Positions 63,963 to 64,000 of a stretch of 64,000 nucleotides of DNA are shown one piece after another. Position numbers and translations under genes: made by a program. The stretch spans positions 2,542,001 through 2,606,000 of the forward strand of contig NZ_AP031573.1 in NCBI RefSeq assembly GCF_041154745.1, given 5' to 3'. This DNA is from Flavobacterium sp. CFS9 (GTDB lineage Bacteria > Bacteroidota > Bacteroidia > Flavobacteriales > Flavobacteriaceae). Numbering within the stretch: position 1 is the first letter of the stretch; every line of letters starts with the position of its first letter. Under the pieces are notes generated by a model. It was not told where the DNA came from. It ran no database searches and saw only the letters and a list, made by a program, of their open reading frames with translations.

Positions 63963-64000
63963 ATGAATGAAAACTTAGATCCCACTACAAAAGGGTACAA
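63963..64000 (+). CDS. ruvB: First codons of a probable ruvB (continues beyond window)
   Basis: Only MNENLDPTTKGY is visible. This N-terminus matches what I recall of the Holliday junction helicase subunit RuvB of Flavobacteria; the AAA+ domain would lie outside the window, so it cannot be confirmed here. The ATG is placed right after a -7 box. Confidence 0.5.
   Translation, partial: MNENLDPTTKGY

Overview
The window is chromosomal DNA from a low-GC Bacteroidota bacterium, almost certainly a Flavobacterium or a close relative. Supporting signs are the many TAnnTTTG -7 promoter boxes (often with a TTTG or TTG about 17-21 bases upstream), the Alternative Complex III respiratory operon, DUF2723, DUF3127 and DUF4920 proteins, and weak Shine-Dalgarno sites. 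It is mostly core chromosome. I see no rRNA, CRISPR array, insertion sequence or prophage.

Layout. 1-5978: end of a TonB-dependent receptor, a Rieske-like lipoprotein without its histidine ligands, greA, a HIT protein, an orphan histidine kinase, a flavin reductase-like protein, a DUF3127 protein and aat. 6031-13114 (minus): a complete thiamine operon (thiS-thiC-TenI-like-thiD-thiE-thiG-thiH-thiF) behind a TPP riboswitch. 13241-16769: tag, a queuosine-precursor transporter and an M3 peptidase. 17006-19938 (minus): rplM-rpsI and rpsB-tsf. 20133-26247: two exported ferritin-like proteins, a LacI-type regulator, a small tail-anchored protein and polA. 26474-29574: three small secreted lysine-rich proteins around an OmpR-type two-component system. 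29656-35302: metallophosphoesterase, a cysteine-less thioredoxin, a polysaccharide deacetylase and a 1092-residue DUF2723 protein. 35497-36675: two nearly identical tRNA-Gln transcription units with an intact 58-codon double-glycine leader peptide gene between them. 36680-42341: universal stress protein and rimP-nusA-infB. 42497-44543: DUF4920 protein, a frameshifted class A acid phosphatase and a SPOR protein. 44763-56295: actABCDEF followed by cytochrome c oxidase subunits II and I. 56962-63762: mprF, DUF998 and an AcvB/VirJ-type hydrolase, then an alpha/beta hydrolase, an ECF sigma factor and a probable membrane anti-sigma factor. The window ends in the first codons of a gene that looks like ruvB.

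How the genes work together. The thi genes make both halves of thiamine under TPP control. rimP-nusA-infB, greA, tsf and the ribosomal protein genes serve transcription and translation; several have hairpins in their 5' leaders that look regulatory. actA-F plus cox form one electron path from quinol to oxygen. mprF and the AcvB-like hydrolase would make and break lysyl-phosphatidylglycerol.

The two most novel-looking items are both small-peptide loci. One is the double-glycine peptide between the duplicated tRNA-Gln units. The other is the lysine-rich secreted peptide family whose two promoters share CTTCAT direct repeats at identical spacing (11-base period, 10 bases before the -7 box). The neighbouring response regulator is the obvious candidate to bind these repeats.
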